This document shows, piece by piece, positions 21,032-31,627 of a stretch of 41,852 nt of DNA (positions within the stretch are counted from its first letter, which is position 1; every line of letters starts with the position of its first letter). The DNA is from Pseudomonas monteilii NBRC 103158 = DSM 14164 (GTDB taxonomy: Bacteria; Pseudomonadota; Gammaproteobacteria; Pseudomonadales; Pseudomonadaceae), in NCBI RefSeq assembly GCF_000730605.1, contig NZ_BBIS01000020.1, positions 1 to 41,852 on the forward strand. The letters run 5' to 3'. The translations under genes were made by a program, and so were the position numbers. The notes under the pieces are model-generated. The model saw only the letters and a program-made list of their open reading frames with translations, was not told the origin of the DNA and searched no databases.

Positions 21032-22096
21032 ATGGCACTCATTAGCATGCGCCAGATGCTGGACCACGCCGCCGAGTTCGGTTACGGCGTACCAGCTTTC
21101 AACGTCAACAACCTCGAGCAGATGCGCGCCATCATGGAAGCGGCCGACAAGACCGACTCCCCGGTGATCGTCCAGGCTTCGGCCGGTGCCCGCAAATACG
21201 CTGGCGCCCCGTTCCTGCGCCACCTGATCCTGGCGGCCATCGAAGAATTCCCGCACATCCCGGTGTGCATGCACCAGGACCACGGCACCAGCCCTGACGT
21301 CTGCCAGCGCTCGATCCAGCTGGGCTTCAGCTCGGTCATGATGGACGGCTCGCTGGGTGAAGACGGCAAGACCCCGACCGACTACGAGTACAACGTCCGC
21401 GTTACCCAGCAGACCGTTGCCATGGCACACGCCTGCGGTGTTTCGGTAGAAGGCGAGCTGGGCTGCCTGGGTTCGCTGGAAACCGGCATGGCCGGTGAAG
21501 AAGACGGCATCGGCGCCGAAGGCGTTCTGGACCACAGCCAGATGCTGACCGACCCGGAAGAGGCTGCCGACTTCGTCAAGAAGACTCAGGTCGACGCCCT
21601 GGCGATCGCCATCGGTACCAGCCACGGTGCCTACAAGTTCACCAAGCCGCCTACCGGCGACGTGCTGGCCATCGACCGCATCAAGGAAATCCACAAGCGC
21701 ATCCCCAACACCCACCTGGTGATGCACGGTTCTTCCTCGGTACCGCAAGAGTGGCTGGCGATCATCAACCAGTACGGCGGCGACATCAAGGAAACCTACG
21801 GTGTACCGGTTGAAGAGATCGTCGAAGGTATCAAGTACGGCGTACGTAAGGTCAACATCGACACCGACCTGCGTCTGGCCTCTACCGGTGCCATGCGCCG
21901 CCTGATGGCACAGAACCCGAGCGAGTTCGACCCACGCAAGTTCTTCGGCGAAACCGTCAAGGCCATGCGCGACGTGTGCATCGCCCGTTACGAAGCCTTC
22001 GGCACCGCCGGCAATGCCTCGAAGATCAAGCCGATCTCCCTGGAAGGCATGTACCAGCGCTACCTGAAAGGTGAGCTGGCCGCCAAGGTCAACTGA
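21032..22096 (+). CDS. fba: Fructose-1,6-bisphosphate aldolase, class II
   Basis: Zinc-dependent aldolase of 354 residues that interconverts fructose-1,6-bisphosphate with glyceraldehyde-3-phosphate and dihydroxyacetone phosphate. Family landmarks: [21 protein letters not shown], the metal ligand region [59 protein letters not shown] with a zinc-binding His, [13 protein letters not shown], and [14 protein letters not shown]. The Shine-Dalgarno GGGAGAGAG is well placed for ATG 21032; longer in-frame readings through the 5' region are rejected. It is the last gene of the cluster and ends at a strong terminator. In P. putida, which lacks phosphofructokinase, this enzyme works mainly in the gluconeogenic direction (established knowledge). 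Confidence 0.98.
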   Translation: MALISMRQMLDHAAEFGYGVPAFNVNNLEQMRAIMEAADKTDSPVIVQASAGARKYAGAPFLRHLILAAIEEFPHIPVCMHQDHGTSPDVCQRSIQLGFSSVMMDGSLGEDGKTPTDYEYNVRVTQQTVAMAHACGVSVEGELGCLGSLETGMAGEEDGIGAEGVLDHSQMLTDPEEAADFVKKTQVDALAIAIGTSHGAYKFTKPPTGDVLAIDRIKEIHKRIPNTHLVMHGSSSVPQEWLAIINQYGGDIKETYGVPVEEIVEGIKYGVRKVNIDTDLRLASTGAMRRLMAQNPSEFDPRKFFGETVKAMRDVCIARYEAFGTAGNASKIKPISLEGMYQRYLKGELAAKVN

Positions 22097-22111
22097 TCGA
22101 CCGGCAGCATG

Positions 22112-22137
22112 AAAAACCCGCAGCGATGCGGGTTTTT
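22112..22137 (+). terminator. Intrinsic terminator of fba
   Basis: An 11-bp stem (AAAAACCCGCA / TGCGGGTTTTT) with a GCGA loop, followed by further T residues, 15 nt after the fba stop. It closes the tkt-fba cluster. Confidence 0.93.
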
Positions 22138-22306
22138 TTATGGGCGAGAGAACCTGCACATAATCCCGGCAGACTGACCGTTAGTCGGCTACCGTACAGT
22201 TGAGCCACTGATAGCGTTCTGATTGCATTGCGCGTTACGGCCTCGGGTCTAGAGTATTAATGGATCCAACCGTATTTTGAAGTCGGTCACATAACAGAGA
22301 AGCAGC

Positions 22307-24433
22307 ATGGATGGCGCTCAAGCTCAACCACAGCCACTGGATGGCTGCTCGGTTCTTCTGGTGGTAGACGACTACCCCGAGAACCTCATCAGCATGCGGG
22401 CCTTGTTGGCCCGGCAGGATTGGCAAGTGTTGACGGCAAGCTCAGGGATGGAAGCCTTGAGCGCGTTGCTCGAGCACGATGTCGACCTGGTCCTGCTGGA
22501 TGTGCAAATGCCGGAAATGGACGGTTTCGAAGTCGCCCGGCTAATGCGTGGCAGCCAACGCACCCGGCTGACCCCGATTATCTTCCTCACCGCCAACGAA
22601 CAGTCCGAAGCCGCCGTGCTCAAAGGCTACGCCAGCGGCGCCGTGGACTACATGTTCAAGCCGTTCGACCCGCAAATCCTCAAGCCCAAGGTTCAGGCCT
22701 TGCTCGAACAGCAGCGCAACCGGCGCATGCTGCAACGTCTGAGCCGAGAGCTGGAGGCCGCCAGAGCATTCAATGCATCGATCCTGGAGAATGCTGCCGA
22801 GGGCATCCTGGTGGTAGATGCACAAGGTGTCATCAGTTTTGCCAACCCGGCCATTTCGCGCTTGCTGGCGGCACCGGTGCAGCAATTGCAGGGCGCTCAC
22901 CTGCTTGACCTGGTGCAACTGGCCAATGCCAGGCTGTGGGGGGAGTCCGACTTCTACCAGGCCTACCTGGGGCGGCGCATTTTCCGCGTACACGATGCCC
23001 AGTTGCGCACTTTGGAGGGCGAGCTGGTGCCGGTGGCGCTGTCCTGTGCACCGCTGCCGGCCGACCAGCAGGCCATGGTGGTGACGGTGCTGGACATGTC
23101 GGTGGTGCGCAACCTGCACCAGCAATTGGAGTACCAGGCGGTTACCGACCCGCTCACCGGGTTGCTCAACCGGCGGGGTTTCTACCAGGCCGCCGAAGGT
23201 GCGCTGCTGCGTAACGAGCGCTCGGACAAGGCGCAGGCGCTGATGTACATGGACCTGGATGGCTTCAAGCGCATCAACGACTCGCTGGGCCATGAAACCG
23301 GTGACCGCGTGCTGCGCTGGGTAGGCGAGCAACTCAAGGACTGCCTGGGTAGCGAGGCGTTGCTGGCGCGGATGGGCGGTGATGAATTCACTGCACTGTT
23401 CGACAGCCTGCCTTACCCCGAGCAGGCGGGCCGTTATGCCGAGAAACTGCTTGAGCGTATTTCGATCAGTCACCAGATCGAAGGGCTTGATGTGAGCCTT
23501 GGGGTCAGTATCGGCATCGCCACCTACCCGGACTGCGGCGCCAATGTGGAGGGCCTGTTGCGTGCAGCCGATGCGGCGATGTATGCCGCGAAGCAGGCCG
23601 GGCGCCAGCAGTACCGCTTCTATGACCAGGAACTCAACGGCCGCGCACGTTCGCGCCTGATGCTTGAAGACGGCGTGCGCGCCGCCATCGAGCAGCAGGA
23701 CTTCACCTTGGTCTATCAGCCTCAGGTGTCGTTCATCGATGGCCGTCTGCGTGGTTTCGAAGCATTGTTGCGCTGGCAGCACCCCAGCGTCGGCGACGTA
23801 CCGCCGGGGCTGTTCATTCCGTTGCTGGAGGAAGCACGGCTGATCAACCGCCTGGCCAGTTGGATTTATCGGCAGGGGGCCGCTCAGCGCCAGGCCTGGT
23901 ACAAACGCTTCCCCGCAGACCTGGTACTTGGCATCAGTTTGAGCCGTGCGCAGTTCGTCATGCCCAGCCTGGTTGAAGAGTTGCAGCGAGTCATCCAGCT
24001 TTACCAACTGGACCCGGCGCAGCTGGAGGTGGAAGTGGCGGAGACCTCGTTGATGTACAACATCGATGCGGCCGTCAAGCAGATACACCGCCTGCGCGAG
24101 TTGGGAGTTCGGGTGGCGCTGGATGACTTTGGGGCGGGTGACTGCTCATTGCGCATGCTGCGCGACTTGCCAATCGACACCCTCAAGCTTGACCGCCACC
24201 TGGTGGCACGCCTGCCCGACTCGGCGGTGGATGCGGCTTTGGTCCGCAGGGTGATTGGCCTGTGTGCCGACTACCGTATCACGGTGATTGCCGAAGGGGT
24301 GGAGACCCCGCCTCAGGCGGCCTGGCTCAAGGCCAATGGCTGTGAATATGTGCAGGGCTTCCTGGTGGCTCACCCGATGATCGCAGCGGACGCCAGCGGC
24401 TTTCCGGCAATTTTCTCGTGGCCAGGGCCATGA
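22307..24433 (+). CDS. cfcR: CfcR-like response regulator: REC-PAS-GGDEF-EAL c-di-GMP protein
   Basis: A 708-residue cytoplasmic regulator of c-di-GMP. Residues ~15-130 are a receiver ([11 protein letters not shown], phospho-acceptor Asp65 in [18 protein letters not shown], Lys in MFKPF). A coiled linker leads into a PAS domain (~155-265, [22 protein letters not shown]). The GGDEF domain carries an intact GGDEF (357-361), but the four positions of the usual RxxD inhibitory site read GSEA. The EAL domain (from Glu485, [10 protein letters not shown]) retains DDFG, the Lys of LKLD, AEGVET and VQGF. The usual VNxS metal-ligand Asn is Ser544 (GISLSRAQF), and loop 6 reads FGAGDCSL. This predicts a cyclase with weak or no phosphodiesterase activity. 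P. putida CfcR, in the same place after fba, is RpoS-dependent and raises c-di-GMP; orthology is by position and architecture. Confidence 0.9.
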   Translation: MDGAQAQPQPLDGCSVLLVVDDYPENLISMRALLARQDWQVLTASSGMEALSALLEHDVDLVLLDVQMPEMDGFEVARLMRGSQRTRLTPIIFLTANEQSEAAVLKGYASGAVDYMFKPFDPQILKPKVQALLEQQRNRRMLQRLSRELEAARAFNASILENAAEGILVVDAQGVISFANPAISRLLAAPVQQLQGAHLLDLVQLANARLWGESDFYQAYLGRRIFRVHDAQLRTLEGELVPVALSCAPLPADQQAMVVTVLDMSVVRNLHQQLEYQAVTDPLTGLLNRRGFYQAAEGALLRNERSDKAQALMYMDLDGFKRINDSLGHETGDRVLRWVGEQLKDCLGSEALLARMGGDEFTALFDSLPYPEQAGRYAEKLLERISISHQIEGLDVSLGVSIGIATYPDCGANVEGLLRAADAAMYAAKQAGRQQYRFYDQELNGRARSRLMLEDGVRAAIEQQDFTLVYQPQVSFIDGRLRGFEALLRWQHPSVGDVPPGLFIPLLEEARLINRLASWIYRQGAAQRQAWYKRFPADLVLGISLSRAQFVMPSLVEELQRVIQLYQLDPAQLEVEVAETSLMYNIDAAVKQIHRLRELGVRVALDDFGAGDCSLRMLRDLPIDTLKLDRHLVARLPDSAVDAALVRRVIGLCADYRITVIAEGVETPPQAAWLKANGCEYVQGFLVAHPMIAADASGFPAIFSWPGP

Positions 24434-24434
24434 T

Positions 24435-24444
24435 TGGCTAGAAT
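24435..24444 (+). promoter_or_regulatory. Candidate extended -10 promoter of the YgjP-like gene
   Basis: TGGCTAGAAT (TG-N-TAGAAT type) starts one base after the cfcR stop codon and would start transcription about 20 nt before ATG 24473. No clear -35 was found. It suggests that the downstream gene has its own promoter rather than relying on read-through. Confidence 0.4.
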
Positions 24445-24472
24445 CGGCATTCGTTACGCCGAATGCAGCGCC

Positions 24473-24973
24473 ATGACCGTATTACGTTACTTGCAAGCCT
24501 ACCCCCCGCACCTGCAAGCGCAGGTGCGGCAGATGATCGACAGCGGCCGCCTGGGCGAGTACCTGCAGCGACGCTACCCCGACCGCCATGACGTGCAAAG
24601 CGACAAGGCGCTTTATGGCTATGCCCAGGACCTGCGCCAGCAGTACCTGCGCACCGCGCCGGGCCTGGACAAGGTATTGTTCGACAACCGCCTTGACCTG
24701 ACCCATCGGGCCTTGGGCCTGAATACGGCGGTGTCGCGGGTGCAGGGCGGCAAGCTCAAGGCGAAAAAGGAAATCCGCATTGCCTCGTTGTTCAAGGAGG
24801 CCGCGCCACAGTTCTTGCGCATGATCGTGGTGCACGAACTGGCGCACCTGCGCGAGCGCGATCACAGCAAGGCGTTCTACCAGCTCTGCCAGCACATGGA
24901 GCCGGACTACCACCAACTGGAATTCGACCTGCGCGTCTACCTGACTTATCGGGAGCTGCCGGGCAACGTTTAA
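24473..24973 (+). CDS. YgjP-like metal-dependent hydrolase (DUF45)
   Basis: A 166-residue protein of the YgjP/DUF45 group, small gluzincin-like metallopeptidases with unknown substrate. The zinc motif is HELAHLRERDH (His121, Glu122, His125, followed by His131 and KAFY), which matches the HELxH-xxxxxH-SxxFW pattern of the family. The N-terminal half, with YLQRRYPDRHDVQSDKALYGYAQDL, is a helical extension that I do not recognise. No signal peptide is present, so it is cytoplasmic. ATG 24473 is chosen over an upstream in-frame reading because that reading would begin inside the promoter box; the Shine-Dalgarno is weak. It is followed 12 nt later by the winged-helix gene, so the two are likely co-transcribed. 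Confidence 0.82.
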   Translation: MTVLRYLQAYPPHLQAQVRQMIDSGRLGEYLQRRYPDRHDVQSDKALYGYAQDLRQQYLRTAPGLDKVLFDNRLDLTHRALGLNTAVSRVQGGKLKAKKEIRIASLFKEAAPQFLRMIVVHELAHLRERDHSKAFYQLCQHMEPDYHQLEFDLRVYLTYRELPGNV

Positions 24974-24985
24974 GGACCACGCAGC

Positions 24986-25282
24986 ATGGAAGTGAGCAAG
25001 ACCAAGAGCAGCTTCTACCGCCGTTTGTACGTGGCCTGGCTGATCGACAGCCGGACCGCGACCAGCGTACCCGCGTTGATGGAGGCCACCGGGATGCCAC
25101 GGCGCACGGCCCAGGACACCATCGCCGCCCTGGCCGACCTGGACATCGTCTGTGAGTTCGAGCAGCAGGAAGGCGCGCGCAATCATGCCGGGCATTACCG
25201 CATTCATGACTGGGGCGCGATCGACAAGCAGTGGATCATCCAGCACCTGCGGCAGATCCGCGAAGTCTTGGGCTACCCGTGA
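24986..25282 (+). CDS. Small winged-helix protein, putative regulator
   Basis: A 98-residue protein whose segment SVPALMEATGMPRRTAQDTIAALADLDIVCEF reads as helix-turn-helix plus wing. The hallmark is the P-R-R-T-A-x-x-x-I-x-x-L recognition helix, then a two-strand wing around GARNHAGHYRIHDWGAID. It resembles the small winged-helix family found beside metabolic genes in gammaproteobacteria (HTH_43-like); the family name is from memory and tentative. It has only one domain and no ligand-binding part, so it may be a simple DNA-binding protein or may dimerise through its C-terminal helix (QWIIQHLRQIREVLG). It lies 12 nt after the YgjP-like gene and ends at a bidirectional hairpin. Confidence 0.7.
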   Translation: MEVSKTKSSFYRRLYVAWLIDSRTATSVPALMEATGMPRRTAQDTIAALADLDIVCEFEQQEGARNHAGHYRIHDWGAIDKQWIIQHLRQIREVLGYP

Positions 25283-25286
25283 AGTT

Positions 25287-25309
25287 CCGGGGCCGCAGAC
25301 TGGCCCCGG
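25287..25309. terminator. Bidirectional terminator-like hairpin
   Basis: Perfect 8-bp stem CCGGGGCC / GGCCCCGG with a 7-nt loop in the 32-nt gap between convergent genes (winged-helix and GNAT). No T-run on either side; position and stability suggest shared termination. Confidence 0.6.
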
Positions 25310-25314
25310 CAACC

Positions 25315-25767
25315 TCAACCTTTGCGCATCCCGATATGCGGAATATCGTCCTCAAGGTATTCCTCTCCCACCACCACAAACCCGTGCCGGGCATAGAACC
25401 CTTGCAAATGCGCTTGCGCCGACAGGTAAACCGGCACGCCTGGCCAGCAATGCTCAGCCGCCTCCAGCCCCTTGAGCAGCAACGGATGCCCCAGCTTCAG
25501 CCCGCGCGCTGACGGCGAAGTCACCACTCGCCCGATCACCACATCCCCGCCCTGGGACTGCGGATCGAGCAGGCGCAGGTAGGCGACCAGCTTGTCATCC
25601 TGCCAGGCCATCAGGTGCAGGGTATCGCCCGTCAGGTCCTGGCCGTCCACTTCCTGGTAGGCGCAGCGCTGCTCTACCACGAACACTTCCGTGCGCAATT
25701 GCAGAATGGCGTAGAGCTGGTCCTTGCCGAGGTCGGTGTGGTGCTTGCAGAGCCAGTCGATGGACAT
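25315..25767 (-). CDS. GNAT-family N-acetyltransferase, ElaA-like
   Basis: A 150-residue acetyl-CoA-dependent acyltransferase. The N-terminus SIDWLCKHHTDLGKDQLYAILQLRTEVFVVEQRCAYQEVDGQD is the hallmark of the ElaA subgroup (L-R-x-x-V-F-V-V-E-Q-x-C-x-Y-x-x-x-D). It is followed by LVAYLRLLDP and the acetyl-CoA loop VVTSPSARGLKLGHPLL (R/Q-x-x-G-x-A type), and the C-terminal HGFVVVGEEYLEDDIPHIGMRK. The acceptor substrate is unknown. AAGGAG stands nine bases before ATG 25767; an upstream in-frame reading is rejected because it covers that ribosome-binding site. Convergent with the winged-helix gene; divergent from the binding-protein gene at 25923. Confidence 0.9.
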   Translation of the reverse strand: MSIDWLCKHHTDLGKDQLYAILQLRTEVFVVEQRCAYQEVDGQDLTGDTLHLMAWQDDKLVAYLRLLDPQSQGGDVVIGRVVTSPSARGLKLGHPLLLKGLEAAEHCWPGVPVYLSAQAHLQGFYARHGFVVVGEEYLEDDIPHIGMRKG

Positions 25768-25922
25768 AGGCGCGAACTCCTTGAGTGAGCCATCGATCAT
25801 CGCATGGCCTGTGCCCTTCGGCCAAAATAGAGGCTAAATGACACTATTGGCCGCTGCCCTCGGCGACCGCTTTGTGTAATCTCATCGGCAGTGTGTGCCC
25901 CCCATCGCGAAAGGACGTGAGC

Positions 25923-26660
25923 ATGCGGCCACTGCTTTGTGTTCTGGGATTACTGGCAATGATGCTGGCAACACCCGTCGCAGCTGACGACAAGCTGCGC
26001 CTGGTGGCCGACAGCTGGCCGCCGTTCACCGATACCAGCATGCCGGGCGGGGGCTTGGCCACCAGCATTGTTACCACAGCGCTGGCCCGCGCGGGCTATG
26101 CCACAACGTTTGAAGAAGCGCCTTGGGCACGGGCGTTGCTGGGAGTGAGTGAAGGGCGTTACGACGTGCTGATCAATGCCTGGCAGAACGACTCGCGTGC
26201 CCGTATCGGGCAGTTCTCCAGCGCTTACCTGACTAATCGTATTCGCCTGCTGCATCGCACGGGCGAGCCATTGCGCTATCAGCACCAGTCGGACTTGTAC
26301 CCCTACAGCATTGCTGTGGTGCGTGATTACGCCTACTCACCTGAGTTCGACGGCGATACCCGGTTGAACAAGGTGCCGGTGCGCAACTTTTCGTCGGCCG
26401 TGCGCATGCTAGCGGCGGGGCGGGTGAACCTGGCGGTGGAGGATGAGTATGTGGCGCGTTACAACTTGCAGCGTGAGCCGCAGGAAGTGCGCGATGGGGT
26501 AATGCTGGTGGAGCCGCCGTTGGGGGAGAACACCCTGCATATCCTGGTTAGCCTGAAGCACCCGGGGCATGCGCGGATTGTCCAGGGGTTCGAGCAGGCG
26601 ATTGCGGCCATGAAGGCGGATGGCAGTTACGCGCGGTTGCTGCGCCAGTATGGTTTCTGA
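25923..26660 (+). CDS. Orphan periplasmic solute-binding protein (SBP_bac_3 type)
   Basis: A 245-residue exported protein. Signal peptide MRPLLCVLGLLAMMLATPVAA, then DDKLRLVADSWPPFTDTSMPGGGLATSIVTTALARAGY, the ligand-lobe opening of family 3 binding proteins. EEAPWARALLGVSEGRYDVLINAWQNDSRA and GEPLRYQHQSDLYPYSIAVVRDYAYSPEF continue the fold, and the C-terminal helix ends YARLLRQYGF. As at 1502-2290, no permease or ATPase gene lies beside it, so this is a lone binding protein. The ligand is unknown. The AAGGACG Shine-Dalgarno favours ATG 25923. It converges on the FUSC gene with a 15-nt gap. Confidence 0.82.
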   Translation: MRPLLCVLGLLAMMLATPVAADDKLRLVADSWPPFTDTSMPGGGLATSIVTTALARAGYATTFEEAPWARALLGVSEGRYDVLINAWQNDSRARIGQFSSAYLTNRIRLLHRTGEPLRYQHQSDLYPYSIAVVRDYAYSPEFDGDTRLNKVPVRNFSSAVRMLAAGRVNLAVEDEYVARYNLQREPQEVRDGVMLVEPPLGENTLHILVSLKHPGHARIVQGFEQAIAAMKADGSYARLLRQYGF

Positions 26661-26675
26661 AGGTTGTGCCTGCTC

Positions 26676-28859
26676 TCAGGCAGGCGCACCCTCCTTGATC
26701 AAATGTGCCGCCAAGGTCCGCAATGGCCCCAGCTGCCGGCAAATCAGCGCCAACTGTGTCTGCACCAGCCGCTGATGCTCATCCAGCTCTTCCGGCATCT
26801 GCTCCAGGGCATTGGCCAGTGCCTCTTCTTCATCACTGTGAATCGCCACCGGTAACCGCGCCGCCAGCCCATTGGCTATTTCGTCCAGGCTGCTGGCCAG
26901 GCTTTGCCCGGCGCCTTCGATCAGCTGTTCCTGGACCTCCGCCGGCAATGCCGTGTCGCGGTGTGCACCCAGCCCGGAGAGGTAGCTGAGCAGGGTGTGC
27001 GACAGCACCAGGAAACGGAAGCCCACATCCGCTTCCTTACGGAAATGCCCAGGCTCCATCAGCATGTTGGCCAAGGTGGTGGACAGCGCCGCGTCGGCGT
27101 TGTGGGCATTGCGCCGGGCCAGGCGGTAGGCCAGGTCGTCGCGCTTGCCGTGGGCATACTGCTGCATGATCTGGCGCAGGTATACGCTGGCGCAGGCCAG
27201 GGTATTGGCCAGTGCCTTGTTCAGCCGCCGCCCTTGCCAGTCAGGCAGGAACAGGAACACCGCCAGGATGGCGATCAGGCTGCCCACAAGGGTATCGAAC
27301 AGGCGCGGTAGGAACAGCCCATAGCCATCGCCGATCTGGTTGAAGCAGAACAGTACCATCAGGGTGATCGCCGCCGTGGCCAGGGTGTAGCGAGTGGTGC
27401 GGTTGACGAAGAACACCACCCCGGCGACCACGGCGAACAGCGACTGGATGACCGGGTTGGGGAACAGGTCGAACAACGCCCAGCCCACTGTCAGGCCGAT
27501 GGCGGTGCCGAAGATTCGCTGTACCAGCTTGCGCCGGGTTGCGCCGTAGTTGGGCTGGCACACGAACAACGTGGTCAGGATGATCCAGTAGCCTTGGGTG
27601 GGGTGGATCAGGTGCACCATGCCGTAGCCTATCGACAGCGCCAGCGGTAGGCGCAGGGCATGACGGAACAACAGCGAGGTCGGCGTCAGCTGGGTACGCA
27701 GGCGTGTCCACACGTCTTTAAGCGAGCGTGGGGAGCGGTCGAGCAGGCTGCTGTCGCTGGCGTCGGCCAGGCTGTCCGGGTTGCTGGCGGCGCTTAGCAG
27801 GCGATCCAGTGTTGCCAGGTTGGCGGCCAGTGCCCGCAGCGAACGTAACAGGCCACGCCAGGCCGGGTTGCTCTGGATGCGCAGGTGCTCCAGTGAGGCA
27901 TTGAGGTCCTCGAGCGCCTCGGGATAACCGCTGGCCAGCACGAACGGCTGGCGCAGGCGAATCGAGCGCGCCAGTTCCTGGCAGGACGAACCCTGCTTAC
28001 GCAGCAGGCGCTGACAGCGAAACATCACGTCGCTGTGGAAAAACGCCTCGGTCAGGGCGTTGTAGGGGTAGTGCGAGGCACTGACGCGCTCGTGGATGTC
28101 CTGGGCCAGGAAGTACAGCTTGAGGTAACGGCTGACCTTGGAGTTCGGCTGGCTGTTACCCACCCGGTGCAGGATGATTTCCTTGGCTGCGTTGAGCGCC
28201 GCCACGACCTTGCCGTTTTGCTGCGCCAGTTCAAGGCGCCGGGCCTCGACGTCGAGGGTGCGTACCGGCTCGAACAGGCTGGCCTTGAGCTTGAGGTAGC
28301 TGCCCAGCTCGAAGAACAGCTTGGCCAGGCTTTGCTGCACTGGCTGGTTGGAAAACAGCGCCTGCCACAGCACTGACAGCAGCCCGTACCAGGCCGCACC
28401 CGCCACCAACAGCAACGGTTCGTGCCAGAAGTCCGTCACTTGGCCACCGCGCTGGTCTACGCCGATCATGGTGTACACCGCCGTGATCAGTGTCGCTGAG
28501 GCAATCGCACCATAGCGCTCGCCCAGTGCGCCAAGCATGGTCAGGCCGAATGCGGCCAAGGCCAAGGCAACAACGAAAACCCAGGGGTAGGGGAACAGCA
28601 GCTCCACCGCCAACGCGGCGATGGCAAAACACACGAGGGTAACGGCAAGGGCACTGAGACGGCCCTGCCAGCTGTCGTCGGTTTCGGCCAGGGCACTGGC
28701 GATGATGCCGAGGAACAGGGGGATCAGCAGGGCCATCTCGTTCTGGTACCAGCACAGGGCCAGGCTGCCGGTGAGGGCGATGGTGACCCGGATGCTGTAG
28801 CTGAACTTGTCTTGGCCCCACAGGCGACGCAGTGACTGACGGAACGAGCTCGATGACAT
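26676..28859 (-). CDS. YccS/YhfK-type FUSC family inner-membrane protein
   Basis: A 727-residue membrane protein with the duplicated architecture of the YccS/YhfK family. An N-terminal block of about six helices (residues ~20-165, IRVTIALTGSLALCWYQNEMALLIPLFLG and onward) is followed by a large cytosolic region of ~220 residues (LELAQQNGKVVAALN, ALTEAFFHSDVMFRCQRLL). A second helix block starts with FRHALRLPLALSIGYGMVHLIHPTQGYWIILTTLFVCQ, the FUSC signature with G-Y-W-x-x-L-T, and a helical C-terminal tail follows. Relatives include p-hydroxybenzoate and aromatic-acid efflux components (AaeB); the physiological substrate of YccS is unknown. ATG 28859 precedes a short basic stretch before the first helix. 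Codirectional with the BaiN-type gene upstream, separated by 83 nt. Confidence 0.92.
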   Translation of the reverse strand: MSSSSFRQSLRRLWGQDKFSYSIRVTIALTGSLALCWYQNEMALLIPLFLGIIASALAETDDSWQGRLSALAVTLVCFAIAALAVELLFPYPWVFVVALALAAFGLTMLGALGERYGAIASATLITAVYTMIGVDQRGGQVTDFWHEPLLLVAGAAWYGLLSVLWQALFSNQPVQQSLAKLFFELGSYLKLKASLFEPVRTLDVEARRLELAQQNGKVVAALNAAKEIILHRVGNSQPNSKVSRYLKLYFLAQDIHERVSASHYPYNALTEAFFHSDVMFRCQRLLRKQGSSCQELARSIRLRQPFVLASGYPEALEDLNASLEHLRIQSNPAWRGLLRSLRALAANLATLDRLLSAASNPDSLADASDSSLLDRSPRSLKDVWTRLRTQLTPTSLLFRHALRLPLALSIGYGMVHLIHPTQGYWIILTTLFVCQPNYGATRRKLVQRIFGTAIGLTVGWALFDLFPNPVIQSLFAVVAGVVFFVNRTTRYTLATAAITLMVLFCFNQIGDGYGLFLPRLFDTLVGSLIAILAVFLFLPDWQGRRLNKALANTLACASVYLRQIMQQYAHGKRDDLAYRLARRNAHNADAALSTTLANMLMEPGHFRKEADVGFRFLVLSHTLLSYLSGLGAHRDTALPAEVQEQLIEGAGQSLASSLDEIANGLAARLPVAIHSDEEEALANALEQMPEELDEHQRLVQTQLALICRQLGPLRTLAAHLIKEGAPA

Positions 28860-28942
28860 GATGGCCTGCTAGGCAGTAAGCGAAGAATGCATTGCAGCAC
28901 GGGCCAGCAAGAAGCGTTCCGTGCTGCTGAATGGATTCTACT

Positions 28943-30124
28943 CTACACGAACTGCGCTGCGGCGTTGGCTGATGCCCAGGCCCACTGGAAGTTGAAACCG
29001 CCCAGGTGGCCGGTGACGTCGAGCACTTCGCCAATGAAGTACAGCCCCGGGCTTTTGAGCGATTCCATGGTCTTGGACGACACTTCGCGCGTATCCACGC
29101 CGCCCAGGGTGACTTCGGCGGTGCGATAGCCTTCGGTGCCGGCCGGTACCACTTGCCAGTTCGCCAGCTTTTCGGCGATCTGTGCCAGCTCTGCCGGGGT
29201 GTACTGCTTCATCGGCCTGGACTCGAACCACTGCTCGGCCAGCAGGTTGGCCAGCTTGCGGGTGAACACCTCGCCTAGCACGGTCTTCAGTTCGGCGTTG
29301 GCGCGCTCGGTTTGCATCTGTTGCAGCCAGGTGAGCGCATCGCGGTCGGGCAGCAGGTTGATCTCCACCGTGTCACCGGCTTCCCAGAACGAAGAAATCT
29401 GCAAGATCGCCGGGCCGCTCAGGCCACGGTGGGTAAACAGCAGGTTCTCTCGGAAGCTGGTGCCATTGCAGCTGGCGGTGCAGTCCAGCGAGGTGCCGGA
29501 CAACTCGGTGCACAGTGCCTTGAGTTGGGGCTCGGTGATGGTGAACGGCACCAGCCCGGCGCGGGTCGGCAGCAGGGTGTGGCCAAACTGGCGCGCCACC
29601 TGGTAGCCGAAACCGGTGGCACCCAGGGTCGGGATCGACAGGCCGCCGGTGGCAATCACCAGAGACTGGCAGGCGAACTGGCCACCGCTGGTCTGCAGCA
29701 GGTAGCCGGTTTCGGTCTTTTCGATCTGTTCGATGCTGGTATGCATGCGGATTTCGGCGCCAGCCTCGTCGCACTCGGCCAGCAGCATGTCGAGGATGTC
29801 GCTGGCCTTGTTGTCGCAGAACAGCTGGCCGAGCTTCTTCTCGTGGTACGCCACGCCGTGCTTGCACACCAGTTCGATGAAGTCCCATTGGGTGTAGCGG
29901 GCCAGGGCCGACTTGCAGAAATGCGCGTTCTGCGACAGGAAGTTGGCCGGCTCGGTGTACATGTTGGTGAAGTTGCAGCGCCCGCCGCCTGACATGAGGA
30001 TCTTCTTGCCGGGCTTGTTGGCGTGGTCGAGCAGCAGCACCCGGCGGCCACGGCGGGCGCTGAGCTGGGCGCACATCAGGCCGGCGGCGCCGGCGCCGAG
30101 GATGATGACGTCGGTGGAATGCAC
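28943..30124 (-). CDS. BaiN/HI0933-type FAD-dependent oxidoreductase
   Basis: A 393-residue flavoprotein of the HI0933/BaiN family. The dinucleotide-binding N-terminus is DVIILGAGAAGLMCAQLSARRG, followed by the family-specific GKKILMSGGGRCNFTN, FVELVCKHGV-like FIELVCKHGVAYHEKKLGQLFCDNKASDI, the second GG motif LVIATGGLSIPTLGATGFGYQVARQFGH, FTHRGLSGPAILQIS, and C-terminal TLGGVDTREVSSKTMESLKSPGLYFIGEVLDVTGHLGGFN broken over the FAD site. The physiological substrate is unknown; some gut relatives reduce bile-acid intermediates. It starts with GTG at 30124 (AGGTTTACACC before it). dbpA lies 53 nt upstream in the same direction. Confidence 0.93.
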   Translation of the reverse strand: MHSTDVIILGAGAAGLMCAQLSARRGRRVLLLDHANKPGKKILMSGGGRCNFTNMYTEPANFLSQNAHFCKSALARYTQWDFIELVCKHGVAYHEKKLGQLFCDNKASDILDMLLAECDEAGAEIRMHTSIEQIEKTETGYLLQTSGGQFACQSLVIATGGLSIPTLGATGFGYQVARQFGHTLLPTRAGLVPFTITEPQLKALCTELSGTSLDCTASCNGTSFRENLLFTHRGLSGPAILQISSFWEAGDTVEINLLPDRDALTWLQQMQTERANAELKTVLGEVFTRKLANLLAEQWFESRPMKQYTPAELAQIAEKLANWQVVPAGTEGYRTAEVTLGGVDTREVSSKTMESLKSPGLYFIGEVLDVTGHLGGFNFQWAWASANAAAQFV

Positions 30125-30177
30125 GGTGTAAACCTATCTGGATTCGTAATGGGAACGCTGAACCGGTGGGAGCGGGT

Positions 30178-31563
<1,386 letters not shown>

Positions 31564-31627
31564 GAGGCTGGCCTGCGGTGCGAAGCGAAAAATGCCGCAC
31601 AGTCTACCAGCCTCATGGTCATTCGCC

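Noticed and set aside
20798..22159. 453-residue open frame antisense to fba
   Set aside because: Mirror frame; runs through the fba terminator and shows no family features.
26666..26686. Short hairpin between the binding protein and FUSC genes
   Set aside because: Overlaps the last FUSC codons and has only a ~6-bp stem without a T-run; too weak to call as a terminator.
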